The notes below the pieces were generated by a model. The model made no database searches and had not been told where the DNA came from. It was given only the letters and a program-made list of their open reading frames with translations. Source: Paludibacteraceae bacterium (lineage in GTDB: Bacteria; Bacteroidota; Bacteroidia; Bacteroidales; Paludibacteraceae). Taken from it: 64,000 bases of DNA. The position numbers were made by a program, and so were the translations under genes. The stretch covers positions 1-64,000 of the forward strand of contig JAQVJY010000006.1 in assembly GCA_028694915.1 (NCBI GenBank). The letters are read 5' to 3'. Positions 8,408-17,100 of the stretch are shown in pieces (the stretch's first letter is position 1; every line of letters begins with the position of its first letter).

Positions 8408-8544
8408 AGTCATTTGTTTCTTAGAAAAAAAGTACCACTAATTACCGAGCAAAAAACATACCAAAGGCATATTTTTAGAAAAAAGTAGCATTTAAGTTGG
8501 TTATTAATCTAAAAAAAACGAAATTTGCAAACGCATATACTCGG

Positions 8545-8552
8545 CAAAGGTA
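8545..8552 (-). promoter_or_regulatory. -7 promoter box of the DUF4783-nadC operon
   Basis: TACCTTTG on the minus strand fits TAnnTTTG and lies about 140 bases ahead of the DUF4783 gene. The rest of 8414-8709 is an AT-rich divergent promoter region without a gene. Confidence 0.55.
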
Positions 8553-8709
8553 ATTTATTTTTTTGAAAATACTAGACTTGTTGTACGATTTTTGCATTGT
8601 TAGGGCTGTCTAGTTATTAACCAAAAGGTCAAAACTTCTTCATTTCGAGCCATTTGTTGTAGGCGATTTGTTAAATCTGTAGTTGACCTTATTTGCTATT
8701 TTCAACCGT

Positions 8710-9207
8710 ATGAAATTAACGTTACTTTGGGTGGGGAAGACCACCACTGCCTATTTTGCTGAAGCGACCAATGAATATGTGTCGCGCTTAAAATTTTACT
8801 TACCTTTGGAGGTTGTGACCATTCCTGATTTGAAACAAACGAAAGCGTTGACACAAGCTCAACAGCGCGATAAAGAGGGCGAATTGATTTTAAAAGCACT
8901 TGAATCGAGTGATTTTGTGGTGTTATTGGACGATAAAGGTAGGCAATTTACGTCGGTGGAGTTTGCCCATTGGATAGATCAGCGGCAACACGCTTCAGTC
9001 AAGCGATTAGTCTTTGTAATAGGCGGTGCATACGGCTTTTCACAAGCGGTGTACGACCGCGCGAATAGTCTTATTTCTATTTCCAAGATGACGTTTTCGC
9101 ATCAAATCATTCGCCCTATTTTTGCGGAACAGCTTTATCGTGCTATGACCATACTGAAAGGGGAACCTTATCACCACGAAGAGAGTTTATTGGCAGTCAA
9201 AAAATGA
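8710..9207 (+). CDS. rlmH: 23S rRNA pseudouridine-1915 N3-methyltransferase
   Basis: RlmH is a SPOUT methyltransferase that uses S-adenosylmethionine to methylate pseudouridine 1915 in helix 69 of 23S rRNA. From ATG 8710 the protein has 165 residues, near the family length. The opening MKLTLLWVGKT, the SAM-pocket VFVIGGAYGFS, and the C-terminal ISISKMTFSHQIIRPIFAEQLYRA are the family marks. An upstream in-frame extension of nine codons lacks similarity to the family start and was not used. The big kinase gene begins 26 bases later. Confidence 0.95.
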   Translation: MKLTLLWVGKTTTAYFAEATNEYVSRLKFYLPLEVVTIPDLKQTKALTQAQQRDKEGELILKALESSDFVVLLDDKGRQFTSVEFAHWIDQRQHASVKRLVFVIGGAYGFSQAVYDRANSLISISKMTFSHQIIRPIFAEQLYRAMTILKGEPYHHEESLLAVKK

Positions 9208-9233
9208 ATTTATCTATCTTATTATCATAATTT

Positions 9234-12200
9234 ATGAGTCCTAAACAAAAGTTTTTAGCCATTTTTATTGCGCTTTTTGTAGCCATTGGGTTAGGTATTT
9301 TGTTCGAATACTTGTATAAGCAATCGGATAGAGAATCGTTGCCTATCAATTTGTTTCAGAGTGCGTTTACCAAGAAGGAAAAACAAGCCGATAAAACAAT
9401 GGCCGATTTGCAAAAAGTGGTCGTGAATAAACAGTGGGATGTGTTTCATACGTTTGAAATAGCGAACCATTCAGATATTTCATACTACATTTTTAAAGGT
9501 CAAGACTTACTTTATTGGACTGATAATAAAATAGATATCAGTAATTTATCGCCAACTAATAAAGATCAAGAGCGCTTTTGTCACTTGGGTAATGCGTATG
9601 GCGTTGCTAAAACGCTTTCTGTAGATAGTTTTGCTATTGTTGCGTTCATAAAGATTAAAGACGATTATAATTTAACAGATAGCAAATACGTAAAGAATCG
9701 CTTTGCGCAAGGCTTTTTCATGGATAGCCAGATTGTAGTGGAGCAGCAGTTAGGCAAAACACAAGCGGATAGTTGGCCTATTTATGCGCAAAATGGTACT
9801 TATTTATTCTCATTGTCGAAAAATGGCGAGGTGGTTTTTCGTCGTGAGTTCGCTTATTTAGGTACTTTCTTCTATGCTGCGGCGTTTATTTTGTTCTTTG
9901 TACTGTTTTATTTGCTCGATTATTGGTTTGGCGAAAAGATGCGTCAGTCGCGCTATTTTTTGATGGCTTTTGGGGTCTTTGCGCTCATTACTTGCATTTG
10001 TTTGTATTTCAACATTCCTGATTTATTGTTTAGTTCCGATATCTTTTCGCCTATTTATTATGCTTCAGGCGAATATATGTCGTCGTTAGGTCATTTAATC
10101 ATTATTACGGTGGCATTTTGTACTAGTATTGCCACGTTTTACTTTAAAATGACCTTGCCATTTTTGCATGCAAAATCTTCACGCAATTCGTTGTGGATGT
10201 GGCTTATGCAATTGCTATCGCTCTTGTTCTTCGGACTTATTTTTTGGTTATTTCGCGATTTGCTTTATAATTCGGGCTTTGAATTGGCTCTTTATCGTAT
10301 CGAAAACCTATCGATTTATTCTATCATTGCCTTTTTCTTGATTATGACTTGGTTTTTGGCGTTTATTTTGTTTCGCGACAAATGTATTACGCTGCTCAAG
10401 TATAGTTTTAATTGGCATCAAGTGATTCTATCGGATGTAATGGTAACGTTGCTCCTTATTGGTGCCGCAGCTGCTGCCGGTCATCTAGATATGTATAGAG
10501 TATTTATTGGCTATTTTTTACTCTGTGTCACGGTCGATGCTTTGCGTTATGTGACCAAACGCGCGCTTAATTTCTGGCATTTATTATTGTTGGTTTTTGT
10601 TTATACCAATTTCATTGTGTGGTACACTTACACACAAATTCAGGTTATTAAACGCGATAAATATGCTTTAGTTGCTGATAATATAGCGTTGGGAGAGGAT
10701 AGCAGCTTTGAAGTGTATGTGCATAAATTGCTCAAAGAGATAGAAACTCCTTTGTCGTCGGATGCAACGGTATTAGAACTATTAGAACAACAGAAACCAT
10801 CGTCTCAGGATCGCATGATGCGTTATGTTACTAAATCGTATTTTCGCGATTATTGGAATAATTACGATATAAAACTGTTTGTTACAGATACCATTTCGGA
10901 AGCGGCTCATAGGTATGACGATGACTTGAAATCAGGTGTGTTGGAGTCGTTTACCGACCATTTTTATGCCAACAGAATGCAGCGTAACTCGTACGATTTT
11001 GTGGGTATTTTTGATTACACCATGCCCGATGGTGCTGTAAAACGGCTCTTTTTAGTATTGTTCAAGAAAAGCGGCATGGAAAATTATGGCTATCAGGATG
11101 TGTTGTTTGAGCCCGAAACCAATCGCTTGAGTTTGTTGTTGTCAACAGCTCAATATGTGAATGGCGAAAAGGTATATAGTGCTGGTCGATATGAATATCC
11201 GGACGTGTTGGATGCAAAAAATTATTTGAAAGATGGTAATATCACTTACTACAACGGCTATGCGCATTACATTTTTCCGTATGGGAAAGATACTTATATT
11301 ATTGTAGGAGAGCAACATCCGCAGAAATATTGGGCTTATATGCTCTTTTTTACCTATTTGTTCACCATCTATCTTCTTGTCGCTGTGTTTTTCTATATCT
11401 ATTGGTTTCGACTGAATTCCAATATGACGTTGAAAAATACGTTCTTGTCGCAAGTGCAACAGTCGTTCATTACCTTTGTGGTATTGAGTTTAGCCGTGGT
11501 TTTTGCTATTTCTATCATTTTTATTTATGGGCAATATAAAACGGTACAGACCCAAGAACAGATTGATAAAACCAATTATGTGCGTATGGCGTTGGAAGAG
11601 TATTGGGGTCATAAAAGTGCTCATCCTGGCGTTTATACGGCCGATTTGAACTTTTTTATTCAGGATTTGTCGCAAACGTACAAAACGGATATTCATGTGT
11701 ATAATGCCAATGGTGAATTATTGACCACTTCGCGCCCTTATATTTTCTCTAAAGGTTTGATTAGTAAGTTGATGAATCCTCAAGTGTTTTTCCGCAGTGT
11801 GAATAAAGAACAGGTGATGTCCGAACATTTGGGATCGCTTACGTACTTGACATCGTACACTGAAATTCTGAATAGCAATAAGGAACGTATTGGTTATATT
11901 AGTGTGCCGTTGTTTTTTAGTTCGCAGGAGTTGAGCAAGGAGTTATTTACGTTTCTCGCTATTTTTATCAATGTGTATTTTGTATTTCTTATTTTGGCGG
12001 CTGTGGTCAGTGTGTTAGTGAGTCGCCGATTGTCGCGCCCCATCAAAACCATTGAGCAGAAATTAAAGGCTATAAAGCTTGGAAAACGCAACGAGAAGAT
12101 AGAATATAACCATAATAGTGAAAATGATGAAATTGGGACGCTTATCAATCAGTATAACTTAATGGTGGACGAGTTATCGGAAAGTGCTCAGATGTTGGCA

Positions 12201-12881
12201 CAATCGGAGCGTGAATCGGCTTGGCGCGAGATGGCTCGTCAGATCGCGCACGAAATTAAAAATCCGTTGACGCCGATGAAACTCACCATTCAGCAGTTGC
12301 AGCGTGCAAAATCGTTGGACGAAGATGCCTTCAATAATTACTTTGAAAAATCGGCGCGAATACTTGTAGAACAGATAGATAGTTTATCGCTTATTGCTAC
12401 TGAGTTTTCAAATTTTGCTCGTATTCCGGTGGCACATCTTGTGCGAGTTGATATTGCGGCTAAGCTCATATCGGTGGTCGATTTATTTAAAAATAACTAC
12501 GAAGAGGTGGATATTGTGTATTTAACCACGCTCGATCAGGTCTATATTATGGCCGATGCCGATCAAATGACCCAATTGTTCAATAACTTATTGCGCAATG
12601 CGATTCAGGCTATTCCGTCTACTCAAAAAGGGCGTGTGGTAGTGGAACTCGATTGCGATGATGAATTTGTAAAGATATCGATTACCGACAATGGTTGTGG
12701 TATTTCCGACGAAGTGGCTGGAAAACTATTTACACCTAATTTCACGACCAAAAGTAGTGGTATGGGATTGGGCTTGAGCATTGTCAAAAATATTATTACG
12801 GTGTCGCAAGGTGAAATTTCATTTACCACTCAAGTGAATGTTGGAACTACCTTCTATGTGAAATTTCCTTTGGTGAAATAG
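9234..12881 (+). CDS. Large multi-pass membrane sensor histidine kinase (NtrY-like)
   Basis: This 1215-residue protein is a sensor kinase. The first two thirds are membrane and extracytoplasmic: one helix near 10-28, a cluster of about seven helices between 215 and 480, one near 710-730, one near 755-775 and one near 905-930. A HAMP linker follows (SRRLSRPIKTIEQKL), then the phosphoacceptor motif with His1006 in RQIAHEIKNPLTPMKL, and a HATPase domain with N box NNLLRNAIQAI, G1 DNGCGIS and G2 GMGLGLS. The H-box form with NPLTP is that of NtrY-type kinases. No response regulator is next to it, so the partner must be elsewhere. Its ligand is not predictable. Confidence 0.9.
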   Translation: MSPKQKFLAIFIALFVAIGLGILFEYLYKQSDRESLPINLFQSAFTKKEKQADKTMADLQKVVVNKQWDVFHTFEIANHSDISYYIFKGQDLLYWTDNKIDISNLSPTNKDQERFCHLGNAYGVAKTLSVDSFAIVAFIKIKDDYNLTDSKYVKNRFAQGFFMDSQIVVEQQLGKTQADSWPIYAQNGTYLFSLSKNGEVVFRREFAYLGTFFYAAAFILFFVLFYLLDYWFGEKMRQSRYFLMAFGVFALITCICLYFNIPDLLFSSDIFSPIYYASGEYMSSLGHLIIITVAFCTSIATFYFKMTLPFLHAKSSRNSLWMWLMQLLSLLFFGLIFWLFRDLLYNSGFELALYRIENLSIYSIIAFFLIMTWFLAFILFRDKCITLLKYSFNWHQVILSDVMVTLLLIGAAAAAGHLDMYRVFIGYFLLCVTVDALRYVTKRALNFWHLLLLVFVYTNFIVWYTYTQIQVIKRDKYALVADNIALGEDSSFEVYVHKLLKEIETPLSSDATVLELLEQQKPSSQDRMMRYVTKSYFRDYWNNYDIKLFVTDTISEAAHRYDDDLKSGVLESFTDHFYANRMQRNSYDFVGIFDYTMPDGAVKRLFLVLFKKSGMENYGYQDVLFEPETNRLSLLLSTAQYVNGEKVYSAGRYEYPDVLDAKNYLKDGNITYYNGYAHYIFPYGKDTYIIVGEQHPQKYWAYMLFFTYLFTIYLLVAVFFYIYWFRLNSNMTLKNTFLSQVQQSFITFVVLSLAVVFAISIIFIYGQYKTVQTQEQIDKTNYVRMALEEYWGHKSAHPGVYTADLNFFIQDLSQTYKTDIHVYNANGELLTTSRPYIFSKGLISKLMNPQVFFRSVNKEQVMSEHLGSLTYLTSYTEILNSNKERIGYISVPLFFSSQELSKELFTFLAIFINVYFVFLILAAVVSVLVSRRLSRPIKTIEQKLKAIKLGKRNEKIEYNHNSENDEIGTLINQYNLMVDELSESAQMLAQSERESAWREMARQIAHEIKNPLTPMKLTIQQLQRAKSLDEDAFNNYFEKSARILVEQIDSLSLIATEFSNFARIPVAHLVRVDIAAKLISVVDLFKNNYEEVDIVYLTTLDQVYIMADADQMTQLFNNLLRNAIQAIPSTQKGRVVVELDCDDEFVKISITDNGCGISDEVAGKLFTPNFTTKSSGMGLGLSIVKNIITVSQGEISFTTQVNVGTTFYVKFPLVK

Positions 12882-12905
12882 CATTATAGGTTATTTCGTC
12901 ATCTT

Positions 12906-12936
12906 AAAGAGGCACTTAGTAGTGTCTCTTTTTTTA
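12906..12936 (+). terminator. Terminator after the histidine kinase
   Basis: Stem AAAGAGGCAC with GTGTCTCTTT (one G-T pair) and loop TTAGTA is followed by a T run. It lies 25 bases after the kinase stop codon. Confidence 0.85.
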
Positions 12937-13006
12937 TCTTTATATGAATTAAATAAATTATAAAATAAATAAAATTGAACTTTATATTAATTTTATTCAA
13001 TTTTTA

Positions 13007-13038
13007 TTTGATTATTTCAAAAAGAGGTTGTACTTTTG
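13007..13038 (+). promoter_or_regulatory. Full -33/-7 promoter of the DUF2089 operon
   Basis: TTTG at 13007-13010, a spacer of exactly 20 bases, and TACTTTTG at 13031-13038 form a textbook Bacteroidota housekeeping promoter. The ATG follows 22 bases later. Confidence 0.8.
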
Positions 13039-13060
13039 TCGCATCATTAATTCAACAACT

Positions 13061-13324
13061 ATGTTACCAACTTCGTGTCCGAGTTGCCAAGCGCAACTCA
13101 AAGTTAAAAGTTTGACGTGCGAGAGCTGTTCTACCGAGGTAACCGGCTCTTACGATTTGCCTGTGTTGGCTTTATTGTCCGACAGTGATCAGCAATTTAT
13201 TTTGCGATTTGTAAAAAACAGTGGAAGTCTGAAAGAGATGGCTTCCGAGTTAAAATTAAGTTATCCTACCGTTAGGAATATGTTAAACGAAATTATTTCA
13301 AAAATTGAAGCGTATGAAAAGTAA
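13061..13324 (+). CDS. DUF2089 family zinc-ribbon/HTH protein
   Basis: From ATG 13061, set by the promoter just upstream, the protein has 87 residues. Two CxxC pairs (CPSC near residue 6, CESC near 21) form a zinc ribbon, followed by a helix-turn-helix-like region with KEMASELKLSYPTVRNML that resembles sigma-70 region 4 or LuxR-type recognition helices. This is the DUF2089 layout, thought to be a small DNA-binding regulator. The gene overlaps the next by 11 bases, so it is co-translated with the Yip1-like membrane protein and may work with it. Confidence 0.82.
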   Translation: MLPTSCPSCQAQLKVKSLTCESCSTEVTGSYDLPVLALLSDSDQQFILRFVKNSGSLKEMASELKLSYPTVRNMLNEIISKIEAYEK

Positions 13325-13886
13325 TGAATTTTGGGGTTTATTAATTAATCCCTTTCGTAAAGTAGCCGGTTGGCAAGCTTTTGGTTTAGGTTTGTTGTTT
13401 GTAGGTATTATGGGTGTGGTGGGCACGTTGGCTCACGTGGCGTTCGATGGTGCCTTGGATATGCACTTGACAGACAGTTTGACTTATGCACAATCGTTTC
13501 TCTATTTAGGCATTAGCTTGGCGAGTGTTGTGCTGGTTATGTGGTTAGCAGGTGTAATGATTGCTAAACAGGTGCGTTTTATTGATATTTTAGGCACTAT
13601 GACCTTGGCAAAAGCGCCATTTTTACTGCTTGCAGTGGTTGGTTTATTCACTACAGCTCCCGATTTAACGCAAATCACACAAAATCCGATGGCAGTATTT
13701 AGTTCGGTATCGTTTATCGTGCTGTTGGTGTTATCATTGCCCGTGATGGTGTGGAGCATTGCGTTGATGTACAATGGTTTTAAAGTGTCGTGCGGTGTAC
13801 AAGGTAGCAAATTGACTTTAGCGTTTATTCTGGGCTTGTTTACGGCCGAAGTCGTTTCGAAATTAGCTCTTTATTGGATTTTATAA
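13314..13886 (+). CDS. Yip1-domain integral membrane protein
   Basis: Starting at ATG 13314, inside the end of the DUF2089 gene, this is a 190-residue protein with five membrane helices (about 22-45, 65-85, 105-120, 135-155, 165-188). The helix pattern, with an opening FWGLLINPFRKVAGW, fits the YIP1 family. The exact role of bacterial members is unknown. A strong terminator follows. Confidence 0.7.
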   Translation: MKSNEFWGLLINPFRKVAGWQAFGLGLLFVGIMGVVGTLAHVAFDGALDMHLTDSLTYAQSFLYLGISLASVVLVMWLAGVMIAKQVRFIDILGTMTLAKAPFLLLAVVGLFTTAPDLTQITQNPMAVFSSVSFIVLLVLSLPVMVWSIALMYNGFKVSCGVQGSKLTLAFILGLFTAEVVSKLALYWIL

Positions 13887-13907
13887 GTGAGCATTAGTTA
13901 TGTTTAT

Positions 13908-13935
13908 AAAAAAGACACCAATTGGTGTCTTTTTT
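13908..13935 (+). terminator. Terminator after the Yip1-like gene
   Basis: A perfect 14-bp palindrome with core GACACCAA/TTGGTGTC and flanking A and T runs lies 22 bases after the stop codon. It can act in both directions, so it also guards against minus-strand read-through from the tracrRNA. Confidence 0.85.
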
Positions 13936-13940
13936 TTGTT

Positions 13941-13961
13941 TTTTGACATAAGTTGTCAAAA
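13941..13961. repeat. Inverted repeat TTTTGACA-N5-TGTCAAAA
   Basis: A perfect 8-bp inverted repeat with a 5-base centre lies between the terminator and the tracrRNA. It has no T run and may be an operator or a chance repeat. No protein is known to bind it. Confidence 0.4.
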
Positions 13962-14075
13962 GTATGTTGTTAGTTTGCAGGAAAATATAAACAGTTCTGC
14001 CACTTTCAATATTTTTTTATAATAAATACATTAAATTTTGTTTATAAGAACTATATAATGTAATTTTAACGGCAA

Positions 14076-14145
14076 GAAAAAATCCCACGGAGTGCGCGGG
14101 ATTAAAGTGCAAGGCACTTCGGCTTATAGCCTTGTTGTGAATTGC
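14076..14145 (-). ncRNA. tracrRNA of the type II-C CRISPR system
   Basis: On the minus strand the RNA would begin near GCAATTCACAAC (14134-14145), a perfect 12-base complement of the first 12 bases of the CRISPR repeat in crRNA orientation. Then come a small nexus stem (GGC/GCC near 14121-14131), a 6-bp stem AAGTGC/GCACTT (14104-14118), and a terminator hairpin AATCCCGCG/CGTGGGATT (14081-14103) ending in U. The total of about 70 nt fits short II-C tracrRNAs. A full promoter lies directly upstream. It is divergent from cas9, whose ATG is only 50 bases away. Confidence 0.9.
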
Positions 14146-14149
14146 GTTG

Positions 14150-14181
14150 CAAATATAATGATAAATATAACAGAAACCAAA
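14150..14181 (-). promoter_or_regulatory. tracrRNA promoter
   Basis: On the minus strand TTTG (14178-14181), a 20-base spacer and TATATTTG (14150-14157) give a perfect Bacteroidota promoter. It places transcription start at about 14143-14146, the first base of the anti-repeat. It overlaps the cas9 leader, so the two transcripts diverge from overlapping DNA. Confidence 0.85.
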
Positions 14182-14194
14182 TAAACTTGAAATT

Positions 14195-17100
14195 ATGGCA
14201 AAAATTCTAGGATTGGATCTAGGAACAAACTCTATTGGTTGGGCGATAAGAGAAACCGAGGATGAACACAATCAGATTATTGACAATGGTGTTCTTATTT
14301 TTCAAAAAGGAGTTGGCGACGGTAAATCGGGCGAATTTTCGCTGGCTGCTGAGCGCAGGAAAAATCGCGGCAAGCGTCGTTTATATAATGCTAAACGTTA
14401 TCGCAAATGGGAACTATTGAAAATCATGGTTGAAAACGGGATGTGCCCTTTGACGATAGACGAACTGCGTTTGTGGTGTGTTGGAAATTGGCAACAAGTT
14501 GATATCGAGGTAATAAATAAAGAAACAGGAGAAATTTCAAGAGAAAAAAGATGGAAAAACAAAGGCAGAATTTATCCCATTAATAATGTTGATTTTCAAA
14601 ACTGGCTTGCTTTTGACCCTGTGATTTTTGGCAGGAAAGGAATGTCCAACAATGGGAAACCAATTAGAAAAAATCCTTACGATTTACGCTGTGAATTGAT
14701 TGAAAATAAAGAAGAAAACGAATATTTGAAGAAATTAAGAATCGGGCGAGCATTGTATCATTTAGTGCAACGTAGGGGTTTCAAGTCAAGTCGTAAAAGC
14801 GGACAGTCAGCTTATGCTAAGAACGAAGATATTGAAAAATTGAAAACAGAAAATCAAGATTTTCAGATTGCTTTATTGGCGAAGGAAAAATTGGACAAAG
14901 GCGGTCGTTTCCGCGCGAGTGGCGTGATTCAACGCCAATATTTTGACGATGAATTTTATGCGATTTGTACGAAACAAAATCTGAGCAAAGAATTGATGGA
15001 AAAATTGCATAAGGCAATATATTTTGTCCGCCCTTTACGTTCTCAAAAAGGATTAGTTGGCAACTGTACTTTGGAAAAAGGTAAGCCTCGTATCCCGATA
15101 AGCCATCCCAAATTTGAGGAGTTTAGAGCGTTGCAGTTTATCAACAATATTAAGTGGAAAGAGACAGGAGTAGAATCTTTTGAACCAATCCCAATGTCGT
15201 TGAGAAAGAAAATCTTTGAAGAACTGTTTTTTAGGAAACTCACGAGCGGCAAAAATAAAGGCAAAGTTAATGCTGATAATTATTTTAAGTATGAAGATAT
15301 TATCAAAAATTATTCTTCAAACGGCACATACGAGTTTAATTACAAAAACTTGCCTAATGTTTCCACCTGTCCGTTTATTGCTTTATTGATGAATGTTTTT
15401 GATGGTGAATGGACAGATAAATTTATTCAAGATGACAATGCTTATGGTATAAATTGGGAAGGACTGAAAATTTCTTATAAAGTAAAGTACGGGAAAAAGA
15501 AAGATAAAGAAGTAACCCTGAAAATTGATGAAATTTGGCATTTGTTATTTGATTATCTTCAAACACAGGATAAAAAGGAAGATTTGAAAACTTTCTGCGT
15601 GAATGTATTAGGGTTTGAAGAAGAAAAGGCAATTGCATTTTCCGAAATTGATATTCCACAGGGTTACGGCTCGTTGAGTTATAAAGCCATTGCTAGAATT
15701 TTGCCATTTTTGCAGCAAGGATTTATTTATTCCGAGGCGGTATCGTTTGCCAATTTGAAAAAAGTTTTGGGCAATAATTTTGATCAAAAACGAGAACAGA
15801 CAAAGGAAATTATTGCTGAAACCATTCTAGGGGTCGGTAAGACCAAAGAAAAACTAAATATTGTTAATGGTTTGATTCAAATTTTTTTTGGTGAAAATGA
15901 ATATCCAAAGCCTGTTGGATTAGACCAAGGAATAGCATATAATGTTTACAAAGAAGAATGTGAAACATATATCAATACGAATTGGGCAACTAAAACAGAT
16001 GACGAAAAGGAAGATATATGGAAACTCTATGCGAAATTCTTGAATGGAGACCAAACAATAGAAGAAAAAGCATCAGGTAAGCCAACAATTGATTATTATA
16101 AACTTCCACGTTTGGACGAAGCAATTAAACAGCGTTTAAAAGTTGATTTAAACGTGTCGGAAACCTCTTTGAAATATCTTTACCATCCTTCGGATATTGA
16201 TATGTATCCAGTCTCAACAACGGAAAAAGAAGTCGAAATAAATGGTTATCAAACAACAATAAAACTTTTGGAAAGTCCCCAACCTCCTTCAAAAGGGTGG
16301 AAAAATCCGATGGCGATGCGTACTTTGCACGAATTGCGCCATCTATTGAATTATCTTTTGAAAATAGGAAAAATTGATAAAGGAACAAAGATTGTCGTGG
16401 AAATGGCAAGAGAGTTGAATGATGCCAATAAGCGTTGGGCAATTCAAACTTACCAAAGATACCGCGAAGCAGAAAATATTGAATTTGCAAAGGCAATTGT
16501 TGGAGTCGTAAAAGAAAAATACCCGAATCTCAATGAAAATGATATTGAGAATGTTAATAAAGTCCGTTTATGGTGGGAGCAGATTGATAATAATGACGAA
16601 GTTTATAAGCAAATCAAAGAATTAAAAGAGGATGTGCAAAAATATCGCCTTTGGAAAGAGCAAGAGTGCAGGTGTATGTACACAGGCAAAATGATAAATA
16701 TCACAAATCTATTTGATCCTACACAAACACAGATTATGCACACATTCCCTATAAAAGTTTCTTTTGATAGTTCTTTGTCAAACTTGACAGTTGGCGATGC
16801 ATATTACAACGCTGAAATCCAGAAAACTAAAATCCCTACTCAATTGGAAAATTATTCAAAAGATGCTTTCATCAATGGGAGAACATACCCCCCTATTGAA
16901 CCTCATTTGAAAAAGTGGAAAGAAAAGGTTGAACATTTGAAAGATTTGATAGATGACAATAAAAAACGTACAAAGAAAACACAAGACCCTGAAACGAAAA
17001 AGAATTTAATACAAAAACGACATTTGTTGCAATTTGATTATTGGAGTAAAAAGGTGGAGACTTTTACGGCAAAAGAGATTCCTTCAAAATGGAAAAATAG

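Noticed and set aside
16125..16496. A 123-codon minus-strand frame opposite cas9 that could suggest an anti-CRISPR or overlapping gene
   Set aside because: No start context, promoter box or protein-like pattern is seen, and cas9 is continuous through it; it is a shadow of AT-rich coding DNA.
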